64,000 nucleotides of DNA from Cryptomeria japonica (taxonomy: Eukaryota; Streptophyta; Pinopsida; Cupressales; Cupressaceae): the NCBI RefSeq assembly GCF_030272615.1, contig NC_081405.1, forward strand, positions 26,366,272 through 26,430,271, read 5' to 3'. Position 1 is the first letter of the stretch. Each line of letters opens with the position of its first letter. Of the stretch, positions 47,654 through 60,663 are shown in pieces. Under the pieces are notes generated by a model. That model made no database searches, was not told the DNA's origin, and was given only the letters and a program-made list of their open reading frames with translations. Both the position numbers and the translations under genes were made by a program.

Positions 47654-48669
47654 TGTTAGGATTCCCACAGATACTGAGAGGCGGGGGGGGTGAATCAGTA
47701 TCTAACCGGTTAAAAGATTTTCTTAACTTAAAACATGTAGAGCATATTAATACTATGTACCGGTAAACAAAAAGTAATGCAATAAACAGAGATAAAAACA
47801 ACCACATGAAAAACACACCATAACACAAGGATTTAACGAGGAAACCCGGTGTGGGAAAAACCTCGGTGGGATTTGTGACCCACAATATTCACTTACTGGC
47901 CAATAAGAGAATATTACTGCTACAAGAGGGGCCTGCACATAAAAGAATGCCAAGTGCCTAGAGCTCACTGCTCAAATATAAAATAGGAAGTCTCACTTAC
48001 TTACAAAATGGATTATATAAATCCAGTGTCTTGTACTGCTTCAAAATAGCATCTATAATGCCAGATCCAGTACCGGTTTCTGCTCTGCTTCTTACATAAA
48101 CCCTTAACCTATAAATCGCATAATAGGTCTGCCTTATTTTGCCTAATTACATTCCTCTTACTTACACAAAATGTTCTACAATGACCTCTCTTATATAAGA
48201 GTCATTTTACAACTTGCCAAGTCGGCTTACAATGATTTTACAAATAATAAACAAAATATATTACAACAAAAATCCTGTCGGCCTCTATGCCAGTATGCTT
48301 CCTTTCACTGCCGGTGCTGATGACCTAAGTGCCAGTGTAGAGTCTGATCTTGCTAGTGCTGGTGGAATGCCTTGCCGGTGTCATAGGATTGTAAGGTTGC
48401 CATCAATGACAAAACCTTTAATCACCTACAATGTCTCATTGGAGTGTGCATATGCCAACAATCTCCCCCTTTGGCATTGATGGCAACACTCATGAGAAAA
48501 TTCCAAAACTTGTAATCCAAAAATTGTTTCAAAAAATGTGTACCAAAAATATATGAGCTCCCCCTGAGCAGATAAGTCTTTTGCTGATTATTTTCTCATA
48601 CTACTACTCCCCCTTTGGCATCAATGACAAAGGTTGTCAAGGTGTCAATAGAGTTGTAGTTTTTTTGTC

Positions 48670-51600
48670 TCAACCTTGTAACTGGGTGGTTACAATTTGA
48701 AAAAGATCCATCAAAACCAAATTTATGCTATCCATAAACTTCTTACTGTCTTTTATTTCTGCCTTTGTTCTTTGAACTGTACTCGTGAGGTGCTGCATAT
48801 GCTCTGCCGGTGTTTTCTGTCCTTGTACTAATGCCTCAAATATTTCCTTCCTCAAGAATGCTAGATAGTCCAGTCTTGGACTTAGTCTTAGTCTCAGATT
48901 TTTAGCCTTGTTTATTATTCTCTCCTTTTCTCTCTCTAGCTTCAGTACCTCTTCGTCAAAACTTGTTATCTTTTGCTAAAAAACTGATAATGTATTGGGT
49001 GAATTAACAAAATTGTCAGTAAGTTTATTTATTTCTTCTTGTACCTTGTTCATTTTCTTACCTATGTCAACTGTTAAAATTTTTGTCTTGCAAGTATCTT
49101 TGTATAGAGTTTTAAATTCCTTCAATGAGTTGCATAGTTCTAGTAGAAGTGTGTCAAATTTCCTAGTACACTTCTTTATTTGATCCTCAAAGAATTTTTG
49201 TTTTTCAATTTCCATCCTGTCTTTGAATGCATGTTCCTTTATTTGTTCAACTGTCACTGTGTTGTTAGTAATATACTTCGACAAAGTGTCAAGTTGACTC
49301 AAAGAATCCTTATTATCTATGTTGTATTTTGGAGCTATCATCTTCAAAATTGGGATTGTGTCATCTATAGCTTTATAAGCTTGTGAACTTCAATCAGTTA
49401 TTTTCTTCAAAGAATCTAAAAGAACTTCTGTTACATTGGTTGATTTGTAATCTGCTGAGGAGGAACCAACATTCTGAATTCCATCGGTGGAGGAAGTAAC
49501 CATGCTTGTAGTGACCTCTGGTAGGTCAGTCTGTGTTTCCATTTCCTTAAGCAATGGTTTTTGTTTCTCTCCTATTGCCGGTGGCACTATTTCCATATGA
49601 ACCTGTTCCTGTTCCGAAGCCTGTTGCTTTGCTTGTCTCTCTGTCTGTTGATCTGTTTTAGTCTCTATTGGATTCTCTGTCTGTTTCCTTGTGCTATCAT
49701 CTTCAACTTTTCCTTCAGTGTTATCAATTTTGTTAGTTGCTGGTGGCTCACTAGCCATGTTAGTCTTATCGGTTGTGTCTTTATCTACCACAATATTGAC
49801 CTTTTGAGTATCAACATCAACTGTGTATAGTATCTATGAATTAGGATTAGTATCCTCTTGTGATACATCCATACTGTCATCTTCTAGTTGGTCTTTTGTT
49901 GTTGTTACTGGTGGAGTAATCAGAGGCGGTGGGGATAAGTTATCTTTTATTTTGATACTAGGAGGTCCACAAACCTTTCCTTTACCCTTATCTTTGTCCT
50001 TTTGATAGACTTTGATAGGATTGGGGTTCCTGTATTCTTCCTGATTTTCCTTCTCCACAAGGAATATATCCCATCCATTTTCTGTTTCTTCTGTTACCTC
50101 ATTTACTCTTCTTGCCATTAGTGCAATATGTCAGTGTGTAGTAGAGAATACTGACCGGTTGGCCTTTTCAATTAGATCATCTATTTCTTTTGGAGAGTTG
50201 ACTAGGTAGACAACAAGTAATTTTTCAATTTTGATTTTCTTGTCAAGTTCTACAATAGATTGTCTTCTTGCTTCTAGTCTCTTGAATAATTCATCTAGTA
50301 GTTCATCTACAACTTGCATCAAAAACTTCTTATAGATATCCAGGTGTAAAATGACACCGTTTTCAACTTGCTCTTTCTCATCTGTTGATAGTGTATCATA
50401 TAATTTTTTTATGTTCTTGAGTTTTCCTTCTATGATTTCATCCAACAGTCTGTCAATCGGAGAAATATTATGTTGAGTCCTTTTCTTCTTAGGTGTTAGC
50501 TTTTTCTTTGGGGTTGTCTTCTTTACCGGAGACCTCATTGCCTGTTGTTTTTGTCTAGTTCTTCTAGGCAAGGGTGTGGATACCAGTGAAGGTTCTCTTT
50601 TCCTTACAACTCTTTTGAATTCAGCTGGCATGTCACTCTCTGAAGAAGTTGCTACTAGTGAAAGGTGAGTTTTTGGATGTTGAGCCTGTAACTCATCTTC
50701 AGTGATACCGGTTTGTTTCAGTACATCTTCTTTTATAGCCTTAGCCTACCTTGAACCTCTTCTCACAGTTGCTTCTACTTTCTTTACTCTCTTCTTAGAT
50801 TGAATTTGGCTTTCAATGGTCTCAGCACTACCAAATAATTCTTCCTTAGGTTCATTTGGTGCTTCCAGAAGGGCTTTAGAATATGTTTCAATGATGTGGT
50901 CATCAGTCTCATAACCCATCTCAGTAACCCAAATTGATCTTGGGATAACTGCTTCCATCCAGATCCCATCCTTTTTAATCACAAAACATATATCATCTTT
51001 GTATTTGTTTACAATTTTCTGTGACAGTCTGACTCTTTTGTTCATTCTGGCCTTTAGTGCTTGAAAATACTCATCAATATTCTTTTGTTTGCTTTTACCC
51101 ATGTTGTTGAACAAGTTTGATAACTGTTTTCCTACCGGTATGTCAAATCCAAGGTTCTTGATACCTATACCAGGCACCTGTTTGGTTATGTGTAGCATTA
51201 AGCATACAAGTAAGTTACCAAATCTAAATGTTCCTTTCTTATCCTTCTTGATCTTCCCTAAATTGTCAATCAATTCATCCTTTAGCCATTCACATACATC
51301 AATTTTTACATTATCCTTAACCATATCATGTGCACTTTTTATGCATAAACTGGAAACTGAGTTAAGTCAGTTTGCATTTGTTGCTTTGTAACCTAAAATC
51401 ATGCTAACAAATCTCACATTTATGTCGGTCACATCATTAGCCCTTAGAGACCTTCTTTGTCTTGTCTGGTCTGGTACCAGTGGAAGGTAACCCTGTTACA
51501 GCTTTCACTGCTTCCTTGGTAATTTTGTGGATTGAATCTAGCTAGAAAAATTCTCCATGTACCCTACTCAATACTATCCTAATAACTTCCTTGGGGAATT

Positions 51601-51916
51601 TCGGAATGCAAAGGATCTCTGTGAATCCTAGGGTTTCAACAATTTTGTGTTCAGGTTTTACATTTCCGGAGTCATCACATATGACAGTTTTGTACATGTT
51701 TTTGACTTCTTCATCTCCTAATTCTTCTATATGGCAATGGATATAAATTTTAGGGTCTTCTGCAAAAACAACTCCTTTGGGAATTTAGGAAAAAGCCCCT
51801 ACATTGTCATCCTTTTTAGCTATCTCGAGAACTAACTGAAATATGGGCCTAGGGCATTTGATTACCTCGACCACATTAGGGTTTGCTATGAATTCAAGTA
51901 CAGAAGAGGATGCCAT
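48670..51916 (-). pseudogene. TE-E ORF2: large protein of unknown function with basic and coiled-coil tail
   Basis: The start ATG is 51916 (MASSSVLEFIANPNVVEVIK). One frameshift near 51490 separates the N-terminal part from a single frame that then runs to 48670, interrupted only by stops, for about 1080 codons in all. The N-terminal third looks globular (VVFAEDPKIYIHCHIEEL; MVKDNVKIDVCEWLKDELID; FRFGNLLVCLMLHI). A basic Lys-rich section lies at about 50450-50600, Gln/Thr/Glu-rich low-complexity sequence at 49400-50100, and helical heptad sequence at 48700-49350. No enzyme motif is recognised. Homologous stretches occur in TE-D ORF2, and a similar layout in the LINE extra ORF. It could be a capsid- or nucleocapsid-like accessory protein, but that is a guess. 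Confidence 0.65.
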
Positions 51917-52312
51917 GATTATAAATACCTTTTTCTACCTTTGGAAAGATTGATTGCTGAAATGCTTTGCCTCTTTGCTCGAAATGCCTTAGCTCTAGAA
52001 ATTTCGCACTCTTCGAATGTTTGAATGCTTGGTGAAGTAAAATGGAGCCAAAAACATTAATTTATAATGTCAATCTACCAACTACCACATTTAATGCATG
52101 CCAATTACTTAACATAACTGCTGGTATAGAAGTAATTTCAACTTCTTACCATCAACCAAGGGAATAATAGCATATGTCTCATTGACTGTCAAACCCTCAA
52201 AGAAATTTCTTCAATTTGATGAAGAGACTTATGCCGGTGGAGTGCTACTTTGTTTTGCCGATGAAGTGTTGCTTGGTTCTACCGGTGGAGGAGTATTCCC
52301 AACACCATTCAG
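51490..52312 (-). other. TE-E spacer between ORF1 and ORF2, and ORF2 leader
   Basis: Between the end of ORF1 (52313) and the ORF2 ATG (51916) lie about 400 bp without a clear open frame. The last part just before the ATG is leader-like and resembles the corresponding spacer of TE-D (22390-22883), which also ends near an ATGGC start. A separate transcript or an internal initiation site for ORF2 is possible but not shown. The part from 51490 to 51916 is ORF2 N-terminal sequence, described under ORF2. Confidence 0.35.
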
Positions 52313-53329
52313 TTATGATTTCCTGATCCGTTGTTTTGAGAATTCCTGCTTAACATCTTCAACTTTTTCTTTTCCTTTCAAACTAGAACCTTTGTTGTCC
52401 ACCGATGAGGACTTGCTTCTACAAAATTTAGCAATATGCCCAATTTTTTTACATGCATAACAAGTCACATTATTTCTCTGAATAGCCTTTCCATAACCTA
52501 TGTTGGTTTGTGTTTTGCATTGATTAGATAAGTGTCCAAATCTTCCACAAACATAACATCTCACATTCATTCTGCAATTCTCAGAGTTATGACCAACTTT
52601 GTTGCATTTTGAACATTGACCGATGGGTGCATTGGTATTCTGATAGTTTCTAGATCTACATTCATTTTCTCTATGACCATACTTATTACAGTTAAAGCAT
52701 TTTCCATTGAATTTATAAGTAGTAGGTTGTCTTACCGGTTTGCTATGATCCTATGTGTTTGCAGTACCAGAGCTTTCACCAACTTCAAAGCCAATTCCAC
52801 AAGTGTCACCTTTAGGTTTTTTATTCTTCAGCAAGCTACCAAGTTCTTCTGAGCTTTTCTTGAATTTCTCTTTATGTTGATTTGCAGTATCTAGTTCTCT
52901 TTCTAAGACTTCTTTCTGCCTCATTAGTTCATTTGAGTCATTCTGAGTGTGCATCAGATCTGTCTTTAACAAATCATTTTCATAGCTAAGTCTTGTGTTC
53001 TCATTTGCAGCATCACTTAGTCTTTTAGTCAAATCTTCTTCAATTTCTTTACAGAATCTCATAGTCATATTCTACATCTTATTCTTTGTTGTCATGTTCT
53101 CTTGCTTTAGCTTGCTTATCATATCATTAATAGTTTATTTTTCATCATTCTCATTTTGCATCTTTTCACAAAGTTCTCTTCTCTTATTTCTTGAAATAGT
53201 AAGATTTTGTTGAAGTGCTTGAATAATATCCTGAGCAGCCTTTAGATCATCTTCAAGTTTGATATTTTTTAATTTTTCTGCATCATAGTCTGAGAGAGCT
53301 CCTTCAAGTTGCTTCATCAGATTTTCCAT
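52313..53329 (-). pseudogene. TE-E ORF1: coiled coil with four CCHC zinc knuckles (Gag-like)
   Basis: I chose ATG 53329 (MENLMKQLEGALSDYDAEKL) just downstream of the primer-binding site. About 190 residues of heptad-rich coiled coil follow. Four zinc knuckles come next: CFNCNKYGHRENEC, CSKCNKVGHNSENC, CYVCGRFGHLSNQC and CYACKKIGHIAKFC. All segments lie in one frame, interrupted by point stops (for example near 53135, 53068 and 52750). Zinc knuckles suggest RNA binding and packaging. No copia Gag fold is recognised, so the coiled coil may do the assembly instead. TE-D ORF1 has the same plan. Confidence 0.75.
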
Positions 53330-54539
53330 CTCTACCAGTGTCAAGATATTCCTCAAGCTGTTAGGCTTCTAAAAATAGAGGACCAAGATCTGATACCAAT
53401 TGTTAGGATTCCCACAGATACTTAGAGGGGGGGGGGGGGGTGAATCAGTATCTAACTGGTTAAAAAGATTTTCTTAACTTAAAACATGTAGAGGATATTA
53501 ATAATGTGTACCGGTAAATAGAAAGTAATGCAATAAACAGAGATAAAAACAACCACATGAAAAACACACCATAACACAAGGATTTAATGAGGAAACCTGG
53601 TGTGGGAAAAACCTTGGTGGGATTTGTGACCCACAATATTCACTTACTGGCCAATAAGAGAATATTACTACTACAAGAGGGGCCTACACATGCAGGAAGG
53701 CCAAGTGCCTAGAGCTCACTACTCAAATATAAAATAGGAAGTCTCACTGACTTACAAAATGGATTATATAAATCCAGTGTCTTGTACCACTTCAAAATAG
53801 CATCTATAATGCTAGATCCAGTACCGGTTTCTGCTTTGCTTCTTACATAAACCCTTAACCTATAATTCGCATAATAGGTCTCCCTTATTTCACCTAATTA
53901 CATTCCTCTTACTTACACAAAATGTTCTACAATGACCTCTCTTATATAAGAGTCATTTTACAACTTTCCAAGTCGGCTTACAATGATTTTACAAATAATA
54001 AACAAAATATATTACAACAAAAATCCTGTTGGCCTCTGTGCTGGTATGCTTTCTTTCACTGCTGGTGCCAGTGACCTGAGTGTCGGTGTAGAGTCTGATC
54101 TTGCTAGTGCTGGTGGAATGCCTTGCTGGTGTCATAGGATTGTAAGGTTGCCATCAATGACAAAACCTTCAATCACCTACAATGTCTCATTGGAGTGTGC
54201 ATATGCCAACATAAAAAACTAGCCATGTCGTTCCCAACTAGAAATAACCTTGTACCCCATAGAGGTGATTAGAAGGGACTCAAAATTTCAACCACAATCC
54301 TAAATCTCCACGATCCCCAATTTCCATACTAGACAATATATTTAAACATATCTATGGCTAGAATTTCATAGCCCTCTCTAAAATACCCCAAAAAATATGA
54401 AATTCTATCATGACAACAAAATATATATCATTATTATCCCACTATCGACAACAAAATGTAGCCAAAAAACAACTGAGGTATACATCATTACCTAAGAGAT
54501 CATTTTAGAAAACCCCTATTCTACTCCGAGGAGGAACTC

Positions 54540-56250
54540 TCATTGTCAAAGATGTCATCATCGGCTTTGAATCTTTGGGTCCTCTTGTAGTATTGCACCC
54601 ACCCCTCCTGCTCGTCTACCATGTCACCAATCAAAGCTACAAGTCACCCATCCTTGGCAAAACCCATAAGCCGTTTGAGAAAGTCAAAGTTTGTGCAAAT
54701 TTGGGGCTTTCTAATCTCCCAAAACTCTGCATCCCCAATAACCAGGATTGGGAGATGACTCGTTGGCTTCCCATCTCTCTCAATCACACCAAAATATTTC
54801 AGGCCCAATATCATGCGGTTGATATCAATTCCCTGCAGAAATGTGTCCAAATCTCCCAAAAACTCTTCTCGGAAAATGCTCTTGCAAAGAATATGACTTT
54901 CAATCTTTGGTTTCACAATCATCAAGATTGTGGCAAGAAACTAAGCTGGTATATCATTATTAACCCGATATCGATGCGTGTCCATAAGAAACTCTATGCC
55001 CAGGATTTTCTACAAAGCATGAGAAAAAAGAGTATGTGAAAACTTAGTGACTCCTAGTAGCCAGTTATATGTTATGACCCTCAAGTAGGCCATTTTCCTT
55101 TTAGTTGCCACCAATCTAATGTTGGAATCTATTTACCTCAAAAAAATATGCTACCACCTACAAAAATAGGAAGCAAAGTGATTCCTGAACAAGGGTTGAA
55201 GTGAGAAATTTTTGCAGAGTTTTCCTGATATATAATCACATTTTTAGCTTGCTCGAGAAGTTTCCTCTAAGCCTCATAAATGCTCATAGCTCTGCCTGCG
55301 AGCTAAATCTAACAATATTTGCCACTAAATTTGTACTCCATTCCTCGGCGCTGACACTTAGAGAAACATTTATTCCTCCATTGGATGGTAGCATTGATTC
55401 TATCAGGCCCACCATCCAACACATATTTTGTGGACGCTGACATGTATAACCGACACTGCCCTTATGGGCCATCCTGACCCACCACTTAGGAACCAGTTTT
55501 CATTTTTCTTTTTTAAATCTCACTTAAATAAGTAGACATTATCAAATAGAATTGGGGGCACCTCTTAGAAAACCACTGAGCATTAATACACCCGATAATG
55601 TAGTACAATTGTTAAATGACAATATAGTCATCTATCTTAAGCCCATTAGCTGCCCTATTGGTGAGATCATCAGCCATCCGATTTCCTTCTCTATATATAT
55701 GATTAAAAGTGACAACTTAAAATTTTTTTATTACATTTCAAGCTCTTCCAAGCAAAAGCATTTAACTTCCAGTTAGGGGTTTCCTCTCTCCTCAATGCGT
55801 TGATTGTTATGGCAGAATCCCCTTGAAACTCTAATCTTCGGATTCCAAGATATTTTCTCTTTATCATTCCAATTAGTAATGCTTGGAATTCTACTTAATT
55901 GTTAGAACCAATGTCTAGTGGGACTACCAAACTGGCAATCTTCCTTCCATCCCAACAATGAATAACACACCCTGCCCTTGAGATTCCTAGATTCCCCCTT
56001 GCAGCCCCATCAAAGTTTAATTTAACCAACCCTCTTGATGAGGCATCCAAACACATCTGAGTCTTTCTTGCATACTATCTTCTCCACCTGTTCCAATAAA
56101 TTTTAGATTTTTAAGACCCCTCCACTTTCCTCTCACTTGACCATCCCAATTGGAAAATCTCTTTTTCTTGACATTTTGTCTTTCATTCCTGTTGTTTACT
56201 ACTTCTACAATATCCAATTCAATTTTATAGAGGAGAGAACTTTCTGTCAT
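54540..56250 (-). pseudogene. LINE relic with RNase H (minus strand)
   Basis: On the minus strand, 56036 to about 55740 encodes an RVT_3-type RNase H: KLNFDGAARGNLGISRAGCV, then FQALLIGM and LEFQGDSAITINALR, with one stop where a Glu-rich NNxxEFQAL motif begins. A frameshift joins it to 56017-56250 upstream. Downstream, 54644-54925 (DLDTFLQGIDINRMILGLKY and onward) leads into an acidic end (DDDIFDNESSSSE), again coding-like sequence after RNase H. The ends of the element are not recognised; TE-E inserted near its left edge. Confidence 0.5.
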
Positions 56251-56978
56251 TATTTCTTCTTTGAAGATCCTTATATTTCATTCTTTCCACATTTCCTAGG
56301 TTAGAAGTGAAGGGCTTGTTGGGAGTGTCAAAATTTGTTGTGATTTGTGTCCTTCTCTATGCTAAGAAGTCTTGGGTTTAGGGTTTAACGGCCATGATGG
56401 GAGGTTTTAGGCATTGCCTTTTAAAATTCTTTGCCTTGTTATGTTTTCTCTTTGATTGGCCGCAACAGGTCACGCGCCTTTAAGTTTTTTTCTTGAGGGT
56501 TCTGCATCGTAGAATTATCGGCCCCATGGTATTTAGCTAGTTTCTATGTCGAGTGTTTTAAAAATAATTTTTCATAAGCCCCTATCACAGCTTTAAGTCT
56601 TATGTTTAAGCCCCTAATGGCCCTAGGAATCACGGTCCCCTCATCCTTCATTAGCAAGCAACTTTAAAAGGTTACTTAAGTGATGCATGTATGCATCCAA
56701 GGACTGCGAGACAATGGGGTTGCAGTTTGGAGTTGTAAAATCTTACCCCGCATGCTCCATTTTGTAGGTGTCAAGGGCCTGCGGGATAGTGGGAGATTCA
56801 TTGGGCTGAAGGAAATCTCCCCCCGCAACAGTTAACTGAGTACAAGTTTTTCCTTGCAAGTTGGTGAGATAGGGATGACTATTGATCCCGCTACCTCGCA
56901 TAGTGTGATGGAAGTCAATGAAGCAAAACATTTGGCATCGAGAAGGCAACAAAAATAAATACAACGGGACAACGAGAT
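56251..56978. other. Intergenic DNA, moderately GC-rich
   Basis: No gene is recognised. CCCGC/GCGGG words are frequent at 56740-56900 and reappear at 59680-59830, on the other side of the LTR at 56979-59649. This suggests that the LTR split one older sequence. Confidence 0.4.
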
Positions 56979-59649
56979 TGTTGGCATAACTTATGGTGTT
57001 CACACAACCGGTTCATCAGTTAGTATTGTCATTGATGACCAACACTTTCCAGTGAATAAGGCCAAACTCATAGGAAAGAAGATATGGTAAACCTCAATGG
57101 TTTACTCATGGCTGCAAACAGTATGGAGGATTCAATGCTTCCCAAATATGCATAATTGACACACTTAAGAAATGTGTTGTTAAAAATTGGTTGAAGGGAA
57201 AACAAAGTAGCCAACTGGTCAGTCAAGCACCTGATAGCTATTGAGATCAGTTTCTTCAAACTAGCAAATGAAATGATGATGCGGTCACAAGAGGTGACTC
57301 TAATTACAGTTTAGTAGTCTTATGCATGATTGGAACACTCTGGACAAACAACAGTCTAATTGATGATCAGTGACGGTGGAAAAAGGTGAAGAGTTACACC
57401 AATGAACTGGTGATACAGGTTGAAGGATGATATCCTCCGGGAATCTTGGAGAAGTGATTGGTAAGCTGGATTTGATGACCAAAGGCGAGTTAGTCATGGT
57501 GAGTTATCATCAAACAAATAGATAGTGAAGTCTACTGTAGTTAACAATTAGTTAAGGTGAGATTTATGCGGACTTTCTAGTTCACATTAAAAAGATAAAA
57601 CAGAACCCAGAGGTTGGTGAAATTATGAGTTGCAAAGGCAGTTAAGGATGAGTTGTTGGCGAGATTGATGGAGAGAGAGCAAAGAGAGTGAGGGAAGATT
57701 TGGAAAGTTTTGAATTTCAAATCTACTAACTTTTGTATAAAGGTTTCTAGCGAAAACCAAAAAGTTTGATCATAAAAATTGCAAAGTGCAATTCAAAGGA
57801 GAGGTGATCCAACAAGATGAGAAGAGGGCATAACTGCTAAGTGAATAGCAGAGTGGTGAAGAGAGTGTGCAAAGCTCCGATAGTGTAAAGACCAGAGAAA
57901 GAATGTAGAGCACCAGAAGAGTGTAGAGTAAGTGTGATGCAGAGCACTGACATAGTGGAGAGCAAGTGTAACCGATGGTCAAACCGAAGAGCTTCATTTG
58001 GATCTGATTAAGCTAAGAGTAACTATTACAACATATCATTCTCTCTGTTGTTTTCTAATAACTACAACAGTAAAATCCCTTAACCGGGTGACATCTTAAA
58101 TGATGATCCTAAGTCCTTTAACAAGGCTGCCTCTAACAAGGTAAAGGTTCTAACAGGCCTTAAAGAAAATCCCTTAACCGGGTGGCACCTAACAGGGATA
58201 GCTCCTCACTGGGCGTACTCCAAAAGAGTGTAGATTTTGTGAGTTTCTACTCACACCGTGGTTTTCTCCCATTTGGGTTTCCACATGATAAATCTTGGTA
58301 GTCTTGTGTGTTACATTTTTGTGTGCATGTTTCTTATCAATACTACTTATACTGATAAGTGTTAAGTTTGATTAAGAAGTTTTAATTAAGGTTATGTGTT
58401 GAATTGAATTTCATCATCAGAATACTACCTGCAACATAATAGTTTCACAAAATACAAAGGAAATGCTACAAGAAATCCAAACTCAACCAATGAAACTACA
58501 TGAAATTGATATTAAAATAAAAACCATATTATTACCTTCATGATTTAAGTTTCATTGTGTCCCAACTCTACTATTCCTGGTTGCAGATGATTTGCTCTCA
58601 GACAAGAATTGATAGCTTCCAAGATGGCATATGAATAATGGACTGATAACTGATAGTTAACTGATACTATGATATTGAATGCAAACGATTTAAAGCTAAA
58701 TGATTATGATAAATAAGAAATGCTAAATTGCTAATTGCTTCAAGATAAAACTCACAGATGCATAAGTTTTCTCAAATTTTTAACTTGAAGACCAACTCTT
58801 TCTCAACTCAAACTCCTACTTTTATAGACTTTTGAGAAGATAAGATGATGTGTCCTGGATCAATGATTATGATCAGATCTTCAAATTTGGATGTCTGTGA
58901 GAAAAGGTGAAGGTTGAGAGAAAGGGGGAAGGAGAAGACAAGTGTCACTCATCTCACCTTGACTGGGTTGCTGACTGAGGGAATCTAGGGATGGTTGGAG
59001 AAGATTTAGGCATGAGAGGACAAGTGGACTCAAGTCCTTCCTAATATGTAGGGATTTTGGAGAGAATATAGAAGAAGGTTAAGAAATATGCACATACACA
59101 ATATTTCATTTATTTTGGAAGTTGGAGATAAGTGGCTAATCAATGTTTTATTTATTTTAATTTTGTTGAATTAATTTAGCCACATGAAGGATGAGTTGGC
59201 AAAGGAAAGATGAAGTGGAGATGGAAGATGAGTTGGAAATGAATTAAATAATTTAAGAAATCATTTAACATTTGAGACTATAGGATAGAAGAATAATCAT
59301 TAAAAATTGGACATTGAATTGATTAGAGGAATAATTAAATATTAGATATTTAATTAATTGATTAGAGGAATAATTAAATATTAGACATTTACTTAATTGA
59401 TTAGAGAAAAAGAATAAATGAATTAATTAATAAAATATTTCAATTAAATTAATTAATAGAAAGACATGAAAGGAATTAAATAAATTAATCTTTTCAAATT
59501 AACTATTTAATAGAAGAATAATTATTAAATAAATATAAATTATTTATTTAATTGCTCATGGCCATTTTTATGTGTATACAAGTTAAATCTGTAATAATCG
59601 GTATAGTGTTGATTCACCCCTCCCCTCTCAGCACTGGTTGGGACTAATA
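56979..59649 (+). mobile_element. Copia-type LTR interrupted by another insert
   Basis: It starts TGTTGGCATAAC and carries the LTR block CCGTGGTTTTCTCCCATTTG (58255-58274). The late block GATTCACCCCTCCCCTCTCAG lies at 59611-59631. A possible end is CTAATA at 59649, giving flanks GAGAT (56974-56978) and GGGAT (59650-59654), 4 of 5 matching. About 1.1 kb between roughly 58420 and 59580 does not belong. It contains a minus-strand TATAAAAG near 58830 and resembles a second solo LTR in reverse. No primer-binding site follows, so the outer LTR is solo or its boundaries are wrong. Confidence 0.5.
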
Positions 59650-60240
59650 GGGATGTGTGATTTAATGAAGAAAAATCCACCCCGCACGGGTTGTATAGCA
59701 ACAAGAAAATGATGCAGGTTAGAGAGAGGTAAATCTAGGTCTTTATCTTATCATCTCGCATGTCATAAATTGAGAACAAGGAATGTTACGGGCTAGTAGG
59801 TATGAAGGAGGAACTCTCCCCTGCTATCCTGCATAACTCAAGAAGGAGACAACTATGATTGGTGATTGACATATAATTGGTTAAAATTTCTACAACTTTG
59901 GTTGATGAAAATGTCCTCTCTTTGATTACTTTGATATTTTGCTTAATTTGATGATTGATAGAGTTTGATTGACCTCATGATCAATGAGGGTCAATGATAT
60001 AAACTCAAAGTTTTGATGATCTGATAGGATAGAGTTTGATTGACTTCATGTTTGATAAACGTCAATGATGTAAACTCAAGATTGGATAGACTAGATGCAT
60101 AACCTCATGATGAATGAGCGTCAATAAAATATGGTCAAAGAGATTGATAGAAATATCAAGTGAGCGGATAGGATAGCTGATTGATTGAGCAAAGCGATTG
60201 ATTGGATCAAGAATTAACATTTTGTTGATATCATGTTGCA
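59650..60240. other. Intergenic DNA with a short tandem repeat
   Basis: A 71-bp unit beginning GATAGAGTTTGATTGAC starts at 59957 and 60028, with a decayed third copy to about 60140. No gene seen. Confidence 0.55.
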
Positions 60241-60663
60241 AGAGGATCTAGATGCATTGATTCATCCAGGGGGAGTAGGAGGATCAGCGAGGCGGTAGGA
60301 GACCCAGATAGAGAGGAGGTCAATTGAGAGTCCATGGAGGACCTTTTGGACCGGTTGGAAGGATTGGGACACCACTTCCCATGGGTGGGAGAGATGCAGG
60401 ATGGATTGAGAGGGACACTGGAAGGGTAGGTATGAGATTAGTGAGAGGATTAACTTCTATAGGAGGATGCATGAGCATTGGACTGGATGGGGGTTGTAGG
60501 AGAGGCATTGATTTTGGTCGGATTCAACCAGACCCTAGGGTTATTGTAGCTCATAGTGGAGAGGAGGAGGATTTAGAGGATCATTTTCCTCTCATTAGAC
60601 GATGGGTTCTGAGAGCTACTCGGGTTGAGATCCCAGCAGGTGTGTTGTCCTCGATTTCAATGT
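60240..60663 (+). CDS. Arg/Gly-rich ORF fragment of unknown function
   Basis: A frame rich in Gly and Arg runs to a stop just after 60660. Its open part from 60324 reads RVHGGPFGPVGRIGTPLPMG and later HFPLIRRWVLRATRVEIPAG. A stop (TAG near 60312) separates it from similar RGGRR sequence upstream. RGG-rich tails occur in RNA-binding and some retroelement proteins, but no family is recognised. It lacks an ATG near its start, and the opposite strand is also partly open. It may be the C-terminus of a protein whose N-terminus is lost, or may not be coding. Confidence 0.3.

Larger units (their letters stand above)
47654..54211 (-). mobile_element. TE-E: complete non-autonomous LTR retrotransposon with two non-pol ORFs
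   Basis: LTRs at 47654-48460 (3') and 53401-54211 (5') are highly similar. On the plus strand each begins TGTTAGGATTCCC and ends ATATGCCAACA. Flanks TCAAA and TAAAA match 4 of 5 as a target duplication. The minus-strand primer-binding site ATTGGTATCAGA abuts the 5' LTR at 53389-53400, and the polypurine tract AAAGGGGGAGAT abuts the 3' LTR at 48461-48472. Its 4.9-kb interior holds ORF1 and ORF2 but no protease, integrase, RT or RNase H. It must have been moved by enzymes supplied by another element. The polypurine region is identical to that of TE-A for at least 20 bases. Confidence 0.9.

Noticed and set aside
54575-55039. Plus-strand ORF of 154 codons
   Set aside because: It lies opposite the minus-strand frame that follows the LINE RNase H and shows no recognisable motif; probably a shadow frame.
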